A stretch of DNA of 64,000 bases from Amborella trichopoda (GCF_000471905.2 NW_006499848.1:1529713-1593712), one strand, 5' to 3'. Positions 33,129 to 46,744 are shown, counted from the first letter of the stretch. Made by a program: numbers and translations. The notes: generated from the sequence alone by a model not told the origin.

Positions 33129-35820
33129 CTTGCAGATTCAGTAACTTCTCTCCGAAAAAAAAACAATGGCCATGCCCCTCCTCAAAATATTATAGCAAAA
33201 ATCCCATCCGGTGGTTTATGGCTACACTTTCTGCTCCTAACCTATCCTTTACTCCCAGAAATCCTCCCTTTGTACATTTTTTTGGGTTGGCTCAATAAAA
33301 ACTAGACAGGTTTCCCTTTTACTTCTCTCCCCTCTCCTCAAAGGAATCCCTAAACACACGCTCTCTCAAAAACTCTCAAAATATTTCACACAAAAGATTA
33401 ATTTGGCTCTTTCAAAATTTAATGGCACAAATTAAAACCAAAACTCTTCCTCCATATCCCTCTTCAATTTCCATTTTGGGTTCCCTACTATCTTTTCAAT
33501 TTCTAACAATTTAGAGGCTTTTCTGCAGAAGTTGTGGTTTTCTGAAGTCTAGTAAACTTCTAATCTTTGATCAGTTTCAGCTAACTTCTGATCTTTGATC
33601 AGTTTGGGTTTTCCCGGCAAAAACTGATGGTTTTCAGGAAAGCACTGAAATTGTCCTCCATTTTTTTTACCAACGGAGACTTCAATTACAGAACGACCAA
33701 ACTAGCTCTCTGGCGATTTCCTGGCAAAACCAGTAGTTTTCTATCCTGCGTAGGTTGTTATCAAATAATTTCAGGGAAGCCGAAGCTTCATCTTGAAGAC
33801 TACTCCAATGACGTCACTACCAATTTATAGGCTCAAATAAGTATAGGCTCAAATAAGTTTCAAAAGATGTTTTTGACATATTATAAAACTGACATTTTGG
33901 GAGAATTTTCTGTGAAAACAGACATTTAAAAGGATTTGTCCATTTATTGTCTGGTGTTCTAATGTTTACACATATGTTGTACCATGTATATCGATCACAC
34001 TAACAACCAGTCCCTTTCTTTTAAGAAAATTTATATAATCCTATGGATTTTTTTATTAGCATTTAGAAACTAAATCAAAAAATAGGGGAAGAATATTAAA
34101 CAGTTTATCTCTACTGGGTACCTAGATAAATTTCCCCATTTTCTGTTATTTACTTCCTCACTTTTTTCACCCTCCTTCAAAATTCAAATGTTCAAGGAAC
34201 CATTAAAACTGGAACCCTGATTCTTAGTCAGAAAAGCACAAGACAGAACAATAGAAAGCTACCCACCACATGCCCAAAGAGTTAAGGGAAACCCACAATT
34301 ATATAATAGCGATAGATATTACAACCACCACAATATTTTCATCATCTCACTCTTTATAATCATGAACCATTAATTCTTCCACAAATACAAGAATTGAATC
34401 ACTCATAACTTCCACAAATACAAGAATTGAATCAGTCTATAATATCGACATTGGTTGGTTTTCTTGGCGTGCTTGTAGAACATCTGCCATGCATAATGCC
34501 TTTGTTTCAGCTCTAAAATCCAACACTTTCAGATGCAAGAAGTGTAGTGTGATTAAAGATTAGGGTAACTAGACCATAGTCCAATTGATTATGGTGTATG
34601 GTACTCCATGGTTACATCGATAATTTCCGATGATAAATGGTCGGAGATCAACCTTAACGGGACCAGTGGCTCTCAGGTAAATTTCATCTCTAACCATCCA
34701 TCACGAGTAGTGGTATGTAATCCAGTAACCCATACTATAATCCAATGGATTCACTTACCCCAAAACAAAAAAATAATCCAATGGATTATGATACACATTC
34801 CGTGTATGTATAGGAACTAAGAAGGGGCGGTAGAATGAACAATCGCGAAAAAACCAGGTCCTTTCAGTCTAGGATCCCAAATTTATAAACATGAAGAAAG
34901 AGACAAATCAAATTAGAATAAAATACCATAAAAATCATTGAACAAAAAATTTTTAAATTTTGACTTGACAAAATTCCACCAAAAAATCCATCCAAATTAG
35001 GGTTAAAAGACTCAAATTATTACAATTTCTACAACATCTTAAATCCCTAAAACAAATGCTTACAAAAAGAAAGAAAGAAGAAGAAGAAGAAAGAAAGAAA
35101 GAAAGATTAGAGCTCAATCCTCAAACCTAATTCATGACTGAAAATCTTAGATTAGAGTTTATGTCTACCATGTTCTTCATATTCTCTGACATTTTATGTC
35201 CATCTTGTTTCTTTATTGCCTATGCATGTTCTCTCTCTCACTCTGCGTTTCTTTATGGAAGATTTTGTGTTTGTTTCTCTCTCATTTTGCGTAATGCTCG
35301 TCTTCTTGTTTTGTATTTTTTCTTGGTCTACTGCATTTATTACTTGTTTAATCAAAAAAGGTGTACATCTTCCCATTACTTAACTATGGTTATAAAAAGA
35401 AAGGGGTGGTCACCATACGGAGAGAGAAATGAATATATATTTTTTTGCGTTATGTACTAAGTATGTGTGATTTTTTGTTAAAGCATTTAATGAAAAAATT
35501 CATATCGTATATTTATCAGCAACTTATCATTTTATTTTTTTATTTCAACTTAATTTTATTTTAACTTTTAATTAATTTTATTTTAAACATATATGCTTTT
35601 TTCACTCCAATTTTTTGAGCCTAGTCCGATATATTTGTGATATTTTTACATGAAGTATTTTTGCCGATTCGTATTTTTTACCCCATTTTTTCATCCAACT
35701 TTTTAAAATGGAAACGATTTATTTTTTATTTTATGGTAAGCCGATATATTGATCTTCTTCGATTTAACCTAACCACCTGGTCGAATATTTAGGCCCATAC
35801 CTGTGTCGACCCGGCCCAAG
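33129..35820. other. Intergenic region upstream of the thioredoxin f gene
   Basis: Only short ORFs without recognisable domains (longest is + strand 35134-35460, in CT-rich sequence). It contains the duplicated phrase CACTCATAACTTCCACAAAT (~34370-34440), a GAA-rich microsatellite at 35069-35108 and a tandem TATAGGCTCAAATAAGT at 33828-33858. No gene model could be built. Confidence 0.4.
35069..35108. repeat. (GAA)n/(GAAA)n microsatellite
   Basis: AGAAAGAAAGAAGAAGAAGA followed by AGAAAGAAAGAAAGA. Confidence 0.9.
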
Positions 35821-36044
35821 GAAAGATAAAAAATAAAACAAGAGAACCTAAAGATAGTTTCCAAACTCAAGTGAGAAACCGCAATTTCGAATTATTATTA
35901 TACATTAATAAGGCGATGACTATTATTCGTATATTCTATATGGTGTACTGGCTTCCTGAAATTGTGGCCACCAGATGCAGATTCCATTTTGTAACAGTGA
36001 CCCCACTGTTTGTCCATCACTGGGACTGTAATAGATACCGCCTC

Positions 36045-36226
36045 TCTTTCTCTCTCTCAATGCCATGCTAAAAAATTACGCCCCATTTCCTAATTTTTAC
36101 AAACTCAGAAGGACTATTTAAATTCTAGGGTACAACAATTCTGTAACCTGGTTAAAAGTCCAACTCACAATTCTTCCAGTTTTTGTATAATCTGCTTCGG
36201 AACGGTTATAGCCAAGACCTGGTTCA
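36045..36226 (+). promoter_or_regulatory. Proximal promoter / 5' UTR of thioredoxin f
   Basis: A TATA-like CTATTTAAATTC lies at 36114-36125, about 100 bp before the ATG, and a CT-rich run (TCTCTTTCTCTCTCTC) lies at ~36043-36058. Placement is inference from spacing. No transcription start can be read from sequence alone. Confidence 0.35.
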
Positions 36227-39200
36227 ATGGCTTCTCACATTCTTTCTTCTTCTCTTGGTCCTTCTCAAATGGCGAGCTTCTTATCTGGTTATCCCCAAGC
36301 CTTTCTAGCTGATGGATTGAACAAATACAGGTTGAATTCTTGTAAGTTCAGGGTTTCGAGACCTTACGGCGAGGTTTCTTTGAGAGAGAAGGCGAATAGG
36401 ATTTCAGTTAAGGGGAGCTTGGAGATGGCAGAGCCAGTTGTGGGGCAGGTTACAGCAGTGAACAAGGATACTTTCTGGCCTATAGTAAATGCAGCAGGAA
36501 ATAAAGTGGTGGTTTTGGATATGTACACTCAGTGGTAATCTCCCTTATTTTGCCTTTCTCATGTAAATTTAGCTTTTCTATATCCATATTTTGTGTAGAT
36601 TATGATAAAAATAAATTTATTTTTTATGGGTAAGTGATTGAAATCTATTGTGATGAATTTCTTTGTGGAGAATTTGTTTATTTCGTGTATAGATGAGGAA
36701 TAGAATTTAATTCAGTAGATTTATTTTGTATATATTTTGAATTTTATTGTTCATGGTTAAATATTCACAATTAATTCGTATAGGTTATTTATTTAGAAAT
36801 CAAGATATTATTGGTGAAGTAATTCCTGCATGGTATTAAAATTTGGACCTAGTACTGGCTTTGGCAAAGGAAAATTCTGACTCTGAATTGGTAGAGTTGA
36901 CTTTGTTTCAAAGTGGGCCGAAAATATGAAGAAATCGGCTGATATTCAATCCACTAACATGGCCAATGTTGGGCACTATTCTGAGAGAGTTTGATCTGAA
37001 TTTTAATGATGAATTTGCCGCATAATTCACTTGTGTTATGCCAAATTTTTTCGGGTTTTCTTGTTTGAGACTTACCCATTTGAGATTTGGTGAACTGTAA
37101 AATCCATTATTCGTATGCATTTCTTCCCCAGGTTGTTTGACTTGGTGGAAATTCTTATGCAATCTTTGGTGTTACTTTTGTTGAGGAGAGTGGTTGTTTT
37201 GATTTATTTGTTTTATTGTTAATTGGATATCTGAAATTATTATGCCTTGTCATCTCTAACAATCGCAATTTGTGATCTAAAAATGTGAGGAGTTATATTA
37301 TTCAAGTGGCATTTGTCTTCTCTGCTTGCCTCCTCTTAAGAGAGTCGTGGTATTTTTGCATTATTTCTTATTGTTTGTGTATTGTTTCACTGCTGCATGT
37401 CTTGCTGTTTATCCTTGTTAAATGATGGGCATACCATGCCAACACTTGTACAAGAAGTGTTTTATGATTTTGGCTGGGTACCTATCATCATCATCATCAT
37501 TTTAATCTTGTCCCAATTAATTGGGGTCGGCTACATGAATCCTGGTTCTTCAATCTGCTCTATTAAAGGTCATATCCTCAGTGAGGCCATAAGTCCCCAT
37601 ATCTTTTCGGACTACTTCTAACCATGTCCTTTTGGGCCTACCCTTTGCCATTTTCAATCATTCTACTTGAACTAATTCGCATCTTATAACAGGTGTTGTA
37701 TTTAGTCGGCGCCACACATGGGTCAGCCCACCTAAGTCTACTCTCTCTCATTTTATCGCCTTGGTGCCACACCTAAATTCTCGTAAATCGATTCATTGTG
37801 AATTCTATCCCTTATTGTCTTGCCACTCATCCATCTCAACATCCTCATTGCCGCTACACTCATTCTATGGGTATATTGTTTTTTGTCCGCCTAGCATTCC
37901 GCCCCATAGAGCAAAGCTGGTCTCACTGCTGTCCTATAGAACTTTCCCTTTAGCCTCATTGGTATGCGGCGATCACATAAAATTCCAGTTGCACATCTCC
38001 ACTTTGCCCACCCAGCTCTAATTTTGTGTGCGACATCTTCCTCGATCTCTCCATTTTCCTAGATTATCAACCCAAGATATCGAAAGTGCTGTCTTTTTGT
38101 ACTTCATGGCCATCAATCTTAACTACTACCTCGTCTTTACTTCTATTATTACTAAATTTACACTTTATATACTTTATCTTAGTCCGACTAATTTTAAAAC
38201 TTTTGGATTCTAGAGCATCCTTCCAAAGTTCTAACTTTGTGTTGATGTCGTTTTGGGTCTCATCAATCAAAACTATGTCATCTGCGAACAACATGCACCA
38301 CGGTACCTCATCTTGTTGGTGCCTAGTTAAGTCGTCCATAACTGAGACTAAGAGGTACGGGCTCAATGCTGACCCTTGATGTAGACCTATTGTCAGAAAA
38401 CTCATTCGTCTCTCCACTAGTTGTTCGTACGCTAGTAACCGCTCCATTGTACATATCTCGCACCAAGTCGATGTAGTGTTTAGAGACACGTTTCTTTCCC
38501 AACACCCGCTAAATGAAATCTCGAGGTACTCTGTCATAAGCTTTCTATAGATCAAGAAAGATCATGTGGAGGTCTTTTCTCTTCTCCCTAAATTTCTCAA
38601 TCAGTTGCCTAAGTAGGAAAATAGCCTTAGTTGTTGACTTCCCTGGCATAAAACCAAGTTGGTTTTCAAATACACTCGTTTCATGCCTTAGTCGTTGCTC
38701 AGTGACTTTTTCCCAAAGCTTCATAGTATGACTCATAAGCTTGATCCCTCGATAGTTTTCACCTATATTGTTCGTAAATTTTTTCTAGGAAAAACAACGA
38801 AGACATTGTTTCTTTCCATTGGTCCTATCAATTCATGTTTCAGCAATTCATCCGCAGAGATGCGTTGAAAAATGTTGTTGTTCGACACAAAAGCAGAACT
38901 ACCTTTTTTCATCAGAGTTTTATATACTGCAGGGCCTGGAGATGTTTACCATTATAGTTCTGTTTAATTGTTGTTCGGAGGGGTATGATTAGTCATTGGG
39001 TCTATGCATAAGTCTTTTGTGGGATTGCTGGTTCAGAATGCTTAGCAGTTTCAAAAGGTTTAGAAAGTGTGGCAGCCATTGGATTATGGAAAATACTGAA
39101 GTGTATAATCTAGAAATCTGTGGATAAGCTTCCTAAGGTGGAGAATGAGAAACTTGTGGATACTAACCCAAGATTACTCTTTGGGAAACCTCAAAGTTTG

Positions 39201-40499
39201 TTTGATTAAATTTTCTCGAAGGGCAAGAATTCTAGGAAACAAGTAATACTTTTGAAACGATTCAATCCCAGGAGTGTTTTTTTCTTTCCCAACCAAAAGC
39301 AAACAGAATTTTAATGCAGTAGGAGAGGCCAGCGGGTCTTGAAACCATTGGCATTGTTGGTCTTGAGCCACCTATATGGGAAGAGGGTCCCCTTTGTTTG
39401 TTTCCTGAGAGTACTGCAGCCTGTCTTTTGCTTTCTGTCAAGGTTATTCAACTGTATAATTGGTATTGCAGCATCTTTGTTTCTTCTCAGCCAAGTATTT
39501 GATATTTGCTGGCCTGGTTTTATTTCTCATGTGCAGCGAAATTTTTTTTTTTGCACATCTTTACTTCATAATTGATGATACTCTACATTGAATTGGCAGA
39601 GCTCTTTACACATTATGAATTTGCAAGCTCATAAGTTAAGATTTTTTATATTACATTTATGAAGTTCCGTTTCAATGCACCCACCTATCCCCTGTTACTG
39701 GAATATTGGTTCTTCTAGACCACGCCGGCAAATACAATTTTCGGGAGTGATTTTTTTTATGTGGTTTCTGTTCCTTTTGCATTTTATTTAGATACGAATT
39801 ATTATTTATGTGGTTTGAATGCAATATTGGAGCAAATCCCTATGCAGAAGTTTTACAGTTGCATGTTATGGCTTTCCCTATTCCTGTGATGCCTACTTCT
39901 CAGTAGGCATTAGGCATTGTTACTTCATTTCATCAATAGTAGTCTTCGAATGAAATTATTTCAATTCGAGTGCTTTCTGAAATCAGGAGATAGAAAAAGA
40001 TTCAATTGTATTATGTGTTTTCCAACTGTCGTAATGGGATTGCAGTTTTAGGGTTATAGCATCAAATTCTTGATTATCTCATGTTTAGGATCAAACTGCC
40101 ACCAGTAAAGTGTGACCTTTTTCTTAGGTTACATGTGAACTTGGAGTCGGATACTAAAACTATTACCCTTTGTGTGAAGGTGTGGTCCATGCAAGGTGAT
40201 AGCTCCAAAATTCCAAGAATTATCTGAGAAATATAGTGATGTCATATTCCTAAAGCTCGACTGCAATCAAGAAAACAAGGTCTGTGGGGCTTCTTTCAAT
40301 TATTTTTTGTTAAATCGAAACCGCCCCTTACTCTGTCTCATATGTATTATTTTTCTTGCAGCCATTGGCAAAGGAATTGGGTATACGGGTCGTTCCCACC
40401 TTCAAGATTCTGAAGGAGAACAAAGTTGTCAAAGAAGTAACAGGAGCGAAGTTAGATGATCTTGTTGCTGCTATTGATACTGTTAGATCTAGCTCATAA
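36227..40499 (+). CDS. TRXF: Thioredoxin f, chloroplastic (3 exons, 181 aa)
   Basis: Exons 36227-36534, 40180-40279 and 40362-40499 join with GT-AG introns of 3645 and 82 nt. The codon for Trp103 is split by intron 1. The product is a stromal disulfide reductase that receives electrons from ferredoxin-thioredoxin reductase and activates Calvin-cycle enzymes (fructose-1,6-bisphosphatase is the classical target). Residues 1 to about 65 are Ser/Arg/Lys-rich with almost no acidic residues early on, as in a plastid transit peptide. The mature part starts near EPVVGQVT. Active site W103-C-G-P-C-K108, cis-Pro148 in VVPTF, and the extra Cys131 in [10 protein letters not shown] that marks f-type thioredoxins. 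Length is normal for f-type precursors. The start is in good plant context (TTCAATGGCT). All frames are intact, so the gene looks functional. Intron 1 contains an antisense RTE LINE. Confidence 0.95.
37482..38870 (-). mobile_element. RTE LINE fragment inside thioredoxin f intron 1
   Basis: Antisense to the host gene. The 3' end sits at the left: ATCATCATCATCATCATT tail then CCCAATTAATTGGGGTCGGC. Moving right come the C-terminal region and RT. The - strand reads [20 protein letters not shown], then [14 protein letters not shown] with the catalytic FADD kept, then [12 protein letters not shown]. Upstream it has [20 protein letters not shown] (usually QFGFMPGRST.EAI) before fading at about 38870. 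Frameshifts near 38390 and 38550 break the ORF. The endonuclease is missing. Confidence 0.88.
38871..40179 (+). other. Remainder of thioredoxin f intron 1
   Basis: Intron sequence with no recognisable gene. Acceptor TGTGTGAAG precedes exon 2. Confidence 0.6.
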
Positions 40500-41700
40500 C
40501 AAGTTCCCTCCAAATTATGGAGTAGCCATTTATACTCTGTTTAGAACGAAACATCAGTAAAATGTTGAATGTAATTGTTATTGAAAATCTTTGCAAAGCT
40601 TTTTCGTGACCTTTGTTTCTTTACATCTTGAATGTCAACTCTCGGCCCTTCTCATGCTTATCTTTGTAATCATAAATTATGTTTCTTTCTTAACAGCTCA
40701 AAGTAATGTCCATCTTTATTTTTCAAATCATAATCATTATCCTTGCACTAATACTCTGTTTGCCCCATGTGAACCGTCTTCAATACATTTGCACAGAAAT
40801 CTGCATTTGATACTCTGTTTGCCCATATGAACCGACTTCAAGACATTTACAGAGACATTTCCATTTGATACGTCAATCTTGGAGCCTAAACCTTAGAATT
40901 TACTTTACGGGTTGCTCAATTGGGTCGATGATGCATTATGTTTTGCTTTTAAAACATTATTCTTGTCTTCTGAGTAATGAAACTAGTTGAGTTAGAAGAT
41001 TTTTCGTGAATTTTAATGGTGGTTTAGAGAAGATTTTCCTATCTTTTCTTCCTTTTAGATATCTTTGAACAAATAAAGTCAAATAGTTGTCGCTGTTGAG
41101 TACTTGTTTGGAGCTAGAAATGTATTGGTCTAGCATTGGCTACACCAAAACCCGTGCAGTTGCACCTTAAACATAATTCTGGGTTTCTGAGTACCCAAAA
41201 AGCTTGTTAATCTGCTACAAGAAAATAAAAACAAAAGAAGGCATTTGGGTGCCTGGAAATGCAGTCTAGTATCTACAAAATTTGAACATCTATTTTAATA
41301 CAGAGGATTGATCAGACATGAAGCGTTTTAGGAGCTCGAAGATCATTTCTTTTGTGATGAATATGTTTGTCTTTTTCGGGTCCTCAAACCGAAAAACTAG
41401 ATGGGGTTCAGCCGCATGGATTCTGGTGTCGCTGCAGCTACAAACAATGGACATTATTCAGCAACTTCTCTATTCTCACTTTAATGTAATAGCTGTTTTT
41501 CATGAACTCTGTTTTTTTACTATTTAGAATGGCATGCCAGAAATATTAACCTTGAAAAGGGGTAGCAAGAGACAAAACCTGGATTGCAACTGGTTACTTC
41601 GTCACTTGTGCTTTAATTTTTGAGATTCTTTACTGTAGAAGAGTGTAAATTTAAGACCAGATTTTTGTGAAGAAATCCAAGTAGAAGAGATAGAAGACAC
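40500..41700. other. Thioredoxin f 3' region and intergenic spacer
   Basis: The first ~100 bp after the stop are likely 3' UTR (AATGTTGAATG near 40560 may serve as a far upstream polyadenylation element). A duplicated GATACTCTGTTTGCCC phrase occurs at ~40750 and ~40808. Nothing else recognised. Confidence 0.4.
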
Positions 41701-41707
41701 TTCCCAA

Positions 41708-41865
41708 CTAATTAAAGTGGTCAAATGTAAAATTCAGGTGCACCAAAAAACCCATTGTAAAAGGCTGTTTTGAAGTTGGAGACCCTCTAATTAAAGTGGT
41801 AAAATGTCGAATTAAGGTGCACCAAAAAATCCATTGTAGAAGGCTGTTTCGAAGTTGGAGACCCT
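41708..41865 (+). repeat. 79-bp tandem duplication at a MITE-A end
   Basis: Two units start CTAATTAAAGTGGT(C/A)AAATG and end GAAGTTGGAGACCCT. Each contains the GGTGCACC(A)AAAAA MITE-A end sequence. Confidence 0.85.
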
Positions 41866-42130
41866 CTAATTGATCATCTCGTATGGATATAGGAACAAAA
41901 AAATTGAGTCTTAAAAATAGTGCGTCTTGCAATACGTTACCTAGATCATTTATTTTCAAGATTTTCATTTGTTTATAGATCTACTTGATTCGAACCATTT
42001 TTAGAATCTAAAATCTTATAATTAGAGATGAAAATGGACTCTCAAACCATCCTAAAATTTTTTAACACCAAATATTATATCTTGTGATAAAATTTGGTGG
42101 TCTGCCTTACTTCGATTGTTTAAGGTTCCA
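41733..42130 (-). mobile_element. MITE-A copy with duplicated end
   Basis: Core blocks TAATTGATCATCTCGTATGG, AGTGCGTCTTGCAATACGTT, TTTATAGATCTACTTGATTC and ATAATTAGAGATGAAAATGG. The right end TTCGATTGTTTAAGGTTCCA is itself repeated at ~42115 and ~42153. Confidence 0.7.
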
Positions 42131-43690
42131 AAGTTGAAACAAATCACACCCAATTGTTTAAGGTTCCAAAGTTAAAGCAAATCACACCCAATTAGAATGC
42201 ATGATTACTAGGTCTCAGTTCAGTGTCTCATATAAAAATTCTATCCGATTCTCCATATTTGTCCAAACTTGAATCACGGGTTATTTAATGTCCAAATTAT
42301 ATTTTAAAAATTGCTAAGCTGGCTTAAAACCAGAGGGGCACCGGTCTGAGTCTCCCGTGGAATTGGAACTTGGCCCTATTAGCCCCAAAAATGATGTTTC
42401 AATGATATTTAAATGCAATAATTTAATGTTTAGAGTGAGTTTAGATTTACACTGACCTTAAAATCGATTTCAAGCCCAAACATGTAAAAACTTTCTTTCT
42501 TACAGATTTTCATTCGTCTAAAGAATGGGAAATTTATCAATATACACATAAGAGAGTAATTATTTACCATTTTACCCATTTGGAACCATTCCAACTCAAG
42601 ATCATGTATTCTTTTATGTCCTTTTATGAGTATTTTAAAATTAAATCAAAAGACATAAGTGCTAAAGTGTTTATCTTATGTATAATTTGATAAATTTCCC
42701 TTAAATAATTCACTGAGTTGACCAAGCCAGCTCGGAACCAGCAGGTCACTGGTCCAATTGCCATAGCCAGTTTTTAGAAAACTGATCCCAAAACTTGGGT
42801 CAACACCGTTTCTTCGAAAAGTTATTTATTCAAATGGCTAACACAAATTTGAAGTTTCACAAGTACCAAGTTGTTGGAATATCTGATAAGCATGTTTATT
42901 TTTTATTGATAATATCTTACTGATGAATGGACAAATGTAGGCACAAGTTGCACAAGAGGAGAAGAAAACAAGCATCAATACAAATTTGGGTACCACCCAA
43001 CTTTGAGTTGATTTTCCCCATAGGAGATTCAAGGCAACAGGAAGTCAATCTTCCCTTAAACTGTCCAACAAAATGAGATGTACAATCTTTCATACCAGTT
43101 TTACACATAAGAACGGAAAATCGATTCAGCCATTTTGACAAGAACCATGCAGCAACAATTCCCCATAGAACATTACGGTGTGACCAGTTTTCTGTTAACA
43201 CAAAGAGCAGACCCATGCAAAAATTTCATCAAAACCGACCTGTGATAGAGATTTCATTTGATGATGTAGAACTCTTTCCATAATAGTTGCAATTGCTATC
43301 TGAAAGCCATCTATCTTGGCTTGGCACAGGAGGAGGTTTTAGAGACATACATGCTGGCTTTTTTGGTGCTCCATGTAACACTATCTTCTCCACACAAATC
43401 TCCAGTCAAAAGACAAGGGGAGATGAAAAATATTCAAAATCCGAGGAATGTGTCATATTTTCTATGAATTGATAAGGGTTTCCCTAACCCTTTCTTATTT
43501 GAACAGAATAAAAGAAGCAGGTCTCAGATCCTTGAGCACTCATCACATGGCTCCAAGAAAACCCAATTCATGCTTACATTAATGCTTCAAAAGGAACTCT
43601 GTGACCTCCCCACTTTATTTGGGTCAACACCCCAAAAAATAGATTTTTCAACTGAGAGTTATATCCCCAAAAATATAATAATAAGTATAT
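42131..43690. other. Spacer and 3' UTR of the O-fucosyltransferase gene
   Basis: ~42840-43690 is richer in GC and directly follows the stop of the - strand gene, so part of it is probably its 3' UTR. The 99-codon - strand ORF at 42917-43216 has no recognisable domain. Remaining sequence unassigned. Confidence 0.4.
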
Positions 43691-46600
43691 CTAAGTATCT
43701 GATCTCAACGTGTCTTCGGAGTAAGACAGGCATTCCTCAGGATTAGAGTAGAAGTAACCCTCTTCCTTGGGTTTATCTGAAATCACCAACCTTCTTGCAG
43801 GCTGACCCATCCGATTTGTATGAGCGGCCTTGACCGCTAGAGAGAACTCATCCCATGGCAATAACCCACTGGTATGTTGGTCTAGTAGATGAACTAGAAG
43901 CTTTCGGTCCAATAGTACAGTTCTCCGGAAACCCAAGAATCTATTATGTAAAAAGGCAGAAAATGAAATGAATAGTGAAGCACACAAACATGGGGTCCAA
44001 ATATAATTACTGTTTTCTTAAAAAAAGTAATATTGTAATATAATGAGGCTATTTAAAAATATAATGTCCTTACTATTGGGAGATTTATTCTCTTATTTAT
44101 AGACATCTGCCTGCATTTTGTATTTTTGAAAAAATAAATCTACGCTTAAATGTATATATAATCCTACAAGACAATTAGAACTCAACAAATCTATATGATT
44201 CCATAAGAGAAGCCTGAGTTTACAGAAGTATCTTTTCGAGGAGAAGGCTAACTGAGTTTGTAGAAGCTTAACTTGTGTTTCAAAAGAAATGTAAAAAGAA
44301 TTATATCTTTTTTGTTTCTTGCATTCTGTAATTTTACTTTTATGAGATGCTCCTGAACTGTGCCTCAAATTTCCTGATGAAAACCAAAATTTTGGAAATC
44401 TCCTAAGAAATCACCTTGGGGAAAAATTCTTGAGAATGAGATTTGTCTTAAAGAGAGGTATAGAAAGATCACAAGAGAAATGAATAGATATATAAATAGA
44501 TAGATAGATAGATAGATAGATGCAACATAGATATACATAAGCCCTAATAGCCCTCAACCTCATACCTGCGATGTCCTTCAACAACCTTGGCCATGTTACC
44601 ATCATATGTGGGGACGAAGACATCACTTGCCAAGGAAACTAGATAATCCAGTGCTGCCATCTGAGAGGAATGGTTTTGGAAGGGCTTCAGATTAGAAGGT
44701 TCCAATAGCATTTCCTTTTGTACCTGTGCAATTTCACAAAGTAGAACAGTTCAATAGCCTCATAGAGCTCGCAAAAAACTTGAAACCTGGTGGTCTTTTT
44801 TCTGAGTCACAAAGTTATCCAAAATTTGAATTTCTGTCATAGGACAAAGAACCAAATAGTCAGAGACAATGAAATTGCGTCTAACTAGTCACCAAAATCA
44901 CTCTGTTTGAAAATAAAATAAATTTACTAAAGGGTGAGGGTACTTTTGTTATATGGAGGTTCCTACTCAAGGTTCTCTTCGAACCTTAAAAGGATTTTGA
45001 TAGGAAAGATGGGTGTTGAGGTCAGAGACACAGGAACCTGCACACACATGCAGCCCTTAATAACAACCAAAATTGCTTCGCTAATGTTCAACTTTTTGTA
45101 TGTTACAAGGATCCTTCTAACCTAAAGCTAAAGGATTTTGAGATGTCAACTATTTTTCTCTGACAGGGAGGGCTTTAAGTTTAAAGATATAGATGCTGTC
45201 ATTTTGAGTTTAAAGATATAGATGCTCTCTTAAAGTGCACTTCATAAGTTTAGAGAATAATGCTATTCAACCTCCAGATAAAGTTATGAAACATTCGCTA
45301 TGCAAGCATCTCAAAAGTGAAACAGTATCAACTACAAACAGTCATTTGTTTCTTGTCTAAGCAACTATGCGTGGCATTGAGTTCTGTGAACAACAATAAG
45401 AAAGAACACGAGTACCTCATGCATGTGCTTGGAGTTCGTTAATTAAATGACGAGATAGAGAACATAAGCTCAAAAAATACGCTCAATGACAAAAAATCTG
45501 ACAAATATAGCGTTTAATTCACACTAACCGTATTTGGGAAAGCCGAATAGAGAGAAGACATCCTCCTTTCTCCCCCGTATATCTCTCCAGCAGCAATATA
45601 CACTTGGATATCCTTATCAAAACCAAGAGCCCTCAGAACTAGTGCAGTTTCCTCTGGTGTCAGTGGGCAAAGTCCATCTCTTCTTTTCAGTTCAGAGTTT
45701 ATAACTTTCTCTTTCCACCATGGATATGCATACCTGCAAATCAATTGAGTTTTTTACGACCATGTGGATGGGGGAGGGGGGAAGGGAGGGAGAGAGAGAG
45801 AGAGAGAGGATCTTACCTCATTCTAGTCAATTCATCTTCTTCCTCTACGCTGCAACCATGAGTGCAGCCAGAAAAAGCTAGCATGTCCATCTCATAACGG
45901 AGATGAAGAACTAAGAATGGTCCATTCCTTCTCAGTGAATCGATGACTCTTCTGCCCAATTCTTCAATTTGGGGGGTGAATCGTAGGGCACCATAATTTA
46001 CCCGACAACGAAGCCTTTGGATATCAATAGGCAGCCCATTGTTAGCCAATCGAGCATCTGTTCTATTCAAATGCAAAATCTTGTGTCTCTTCGCCAAAGG
46101 TAGAATCTGTTAGGTAAGAAATGAAAAAAGAGTTCAGTATCTGCTAAACTAACTTCCTCACAGAGAAATTTCTCTCTCTTTCTCTCTCTCTCTCTCTGCT
46201 GGACAGGGTCCAAATATATGAACACATGAACAGGTAGAAAATAGTGAACCTGATTGTGATAGTAGGAGATGTTAGACCAACTGATGGGCGGCATGGAGAG
46301 GAGCTGTCCTTTCTCCATTCTTCCTTTGAGCCTGGGTGGAAACTCTTTCAGTATCCTTACTTCATCTCTCAGAGATGTTATGAAGTGGTCGACATCGAAT
46401 ATGTCTCCAAAATCGCTGCAATATCATGTTTCAGCTCACCGAACAAATTAATAATTGAGATGCACACATATAGACACTTCTCTTCTATTATGAATCCAAA
46501 ATCAGATTGGAATTTCAAATTCCAACTGTTTTATTGTTCCAGATTTCAATTCATGGAAGAATTGCAATTGAAATTTCAATACATGGAAGAAATTCAGTTT

Positions 46601-46744
46601 GAAACTCAGACAAGAAGCCAAAAATTCAGTAAACAAAGGTGAAACTCGAACCTTCGCTTGCCAATTACCCAAAAAAGCCTTGGTTTACTCCACGTCATTA
46701 ACTTTGGCATAAAGCACTACTCTCTCACTCACTCTCACTCTCAC

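Noticed and set aside
33627..33830. 67-codon + strand ORF upstream of thioredoxin f
   Set aside because: Short, no domain, and no supporting signals.
42917..43216. 99-codon - strand ORF downstream of the O-fucosyltransferase stop
   Set aside because: Most likely 3' UTR of that gene. No domain, and it starts ~475 nt after the stop without its own promoter evidence.
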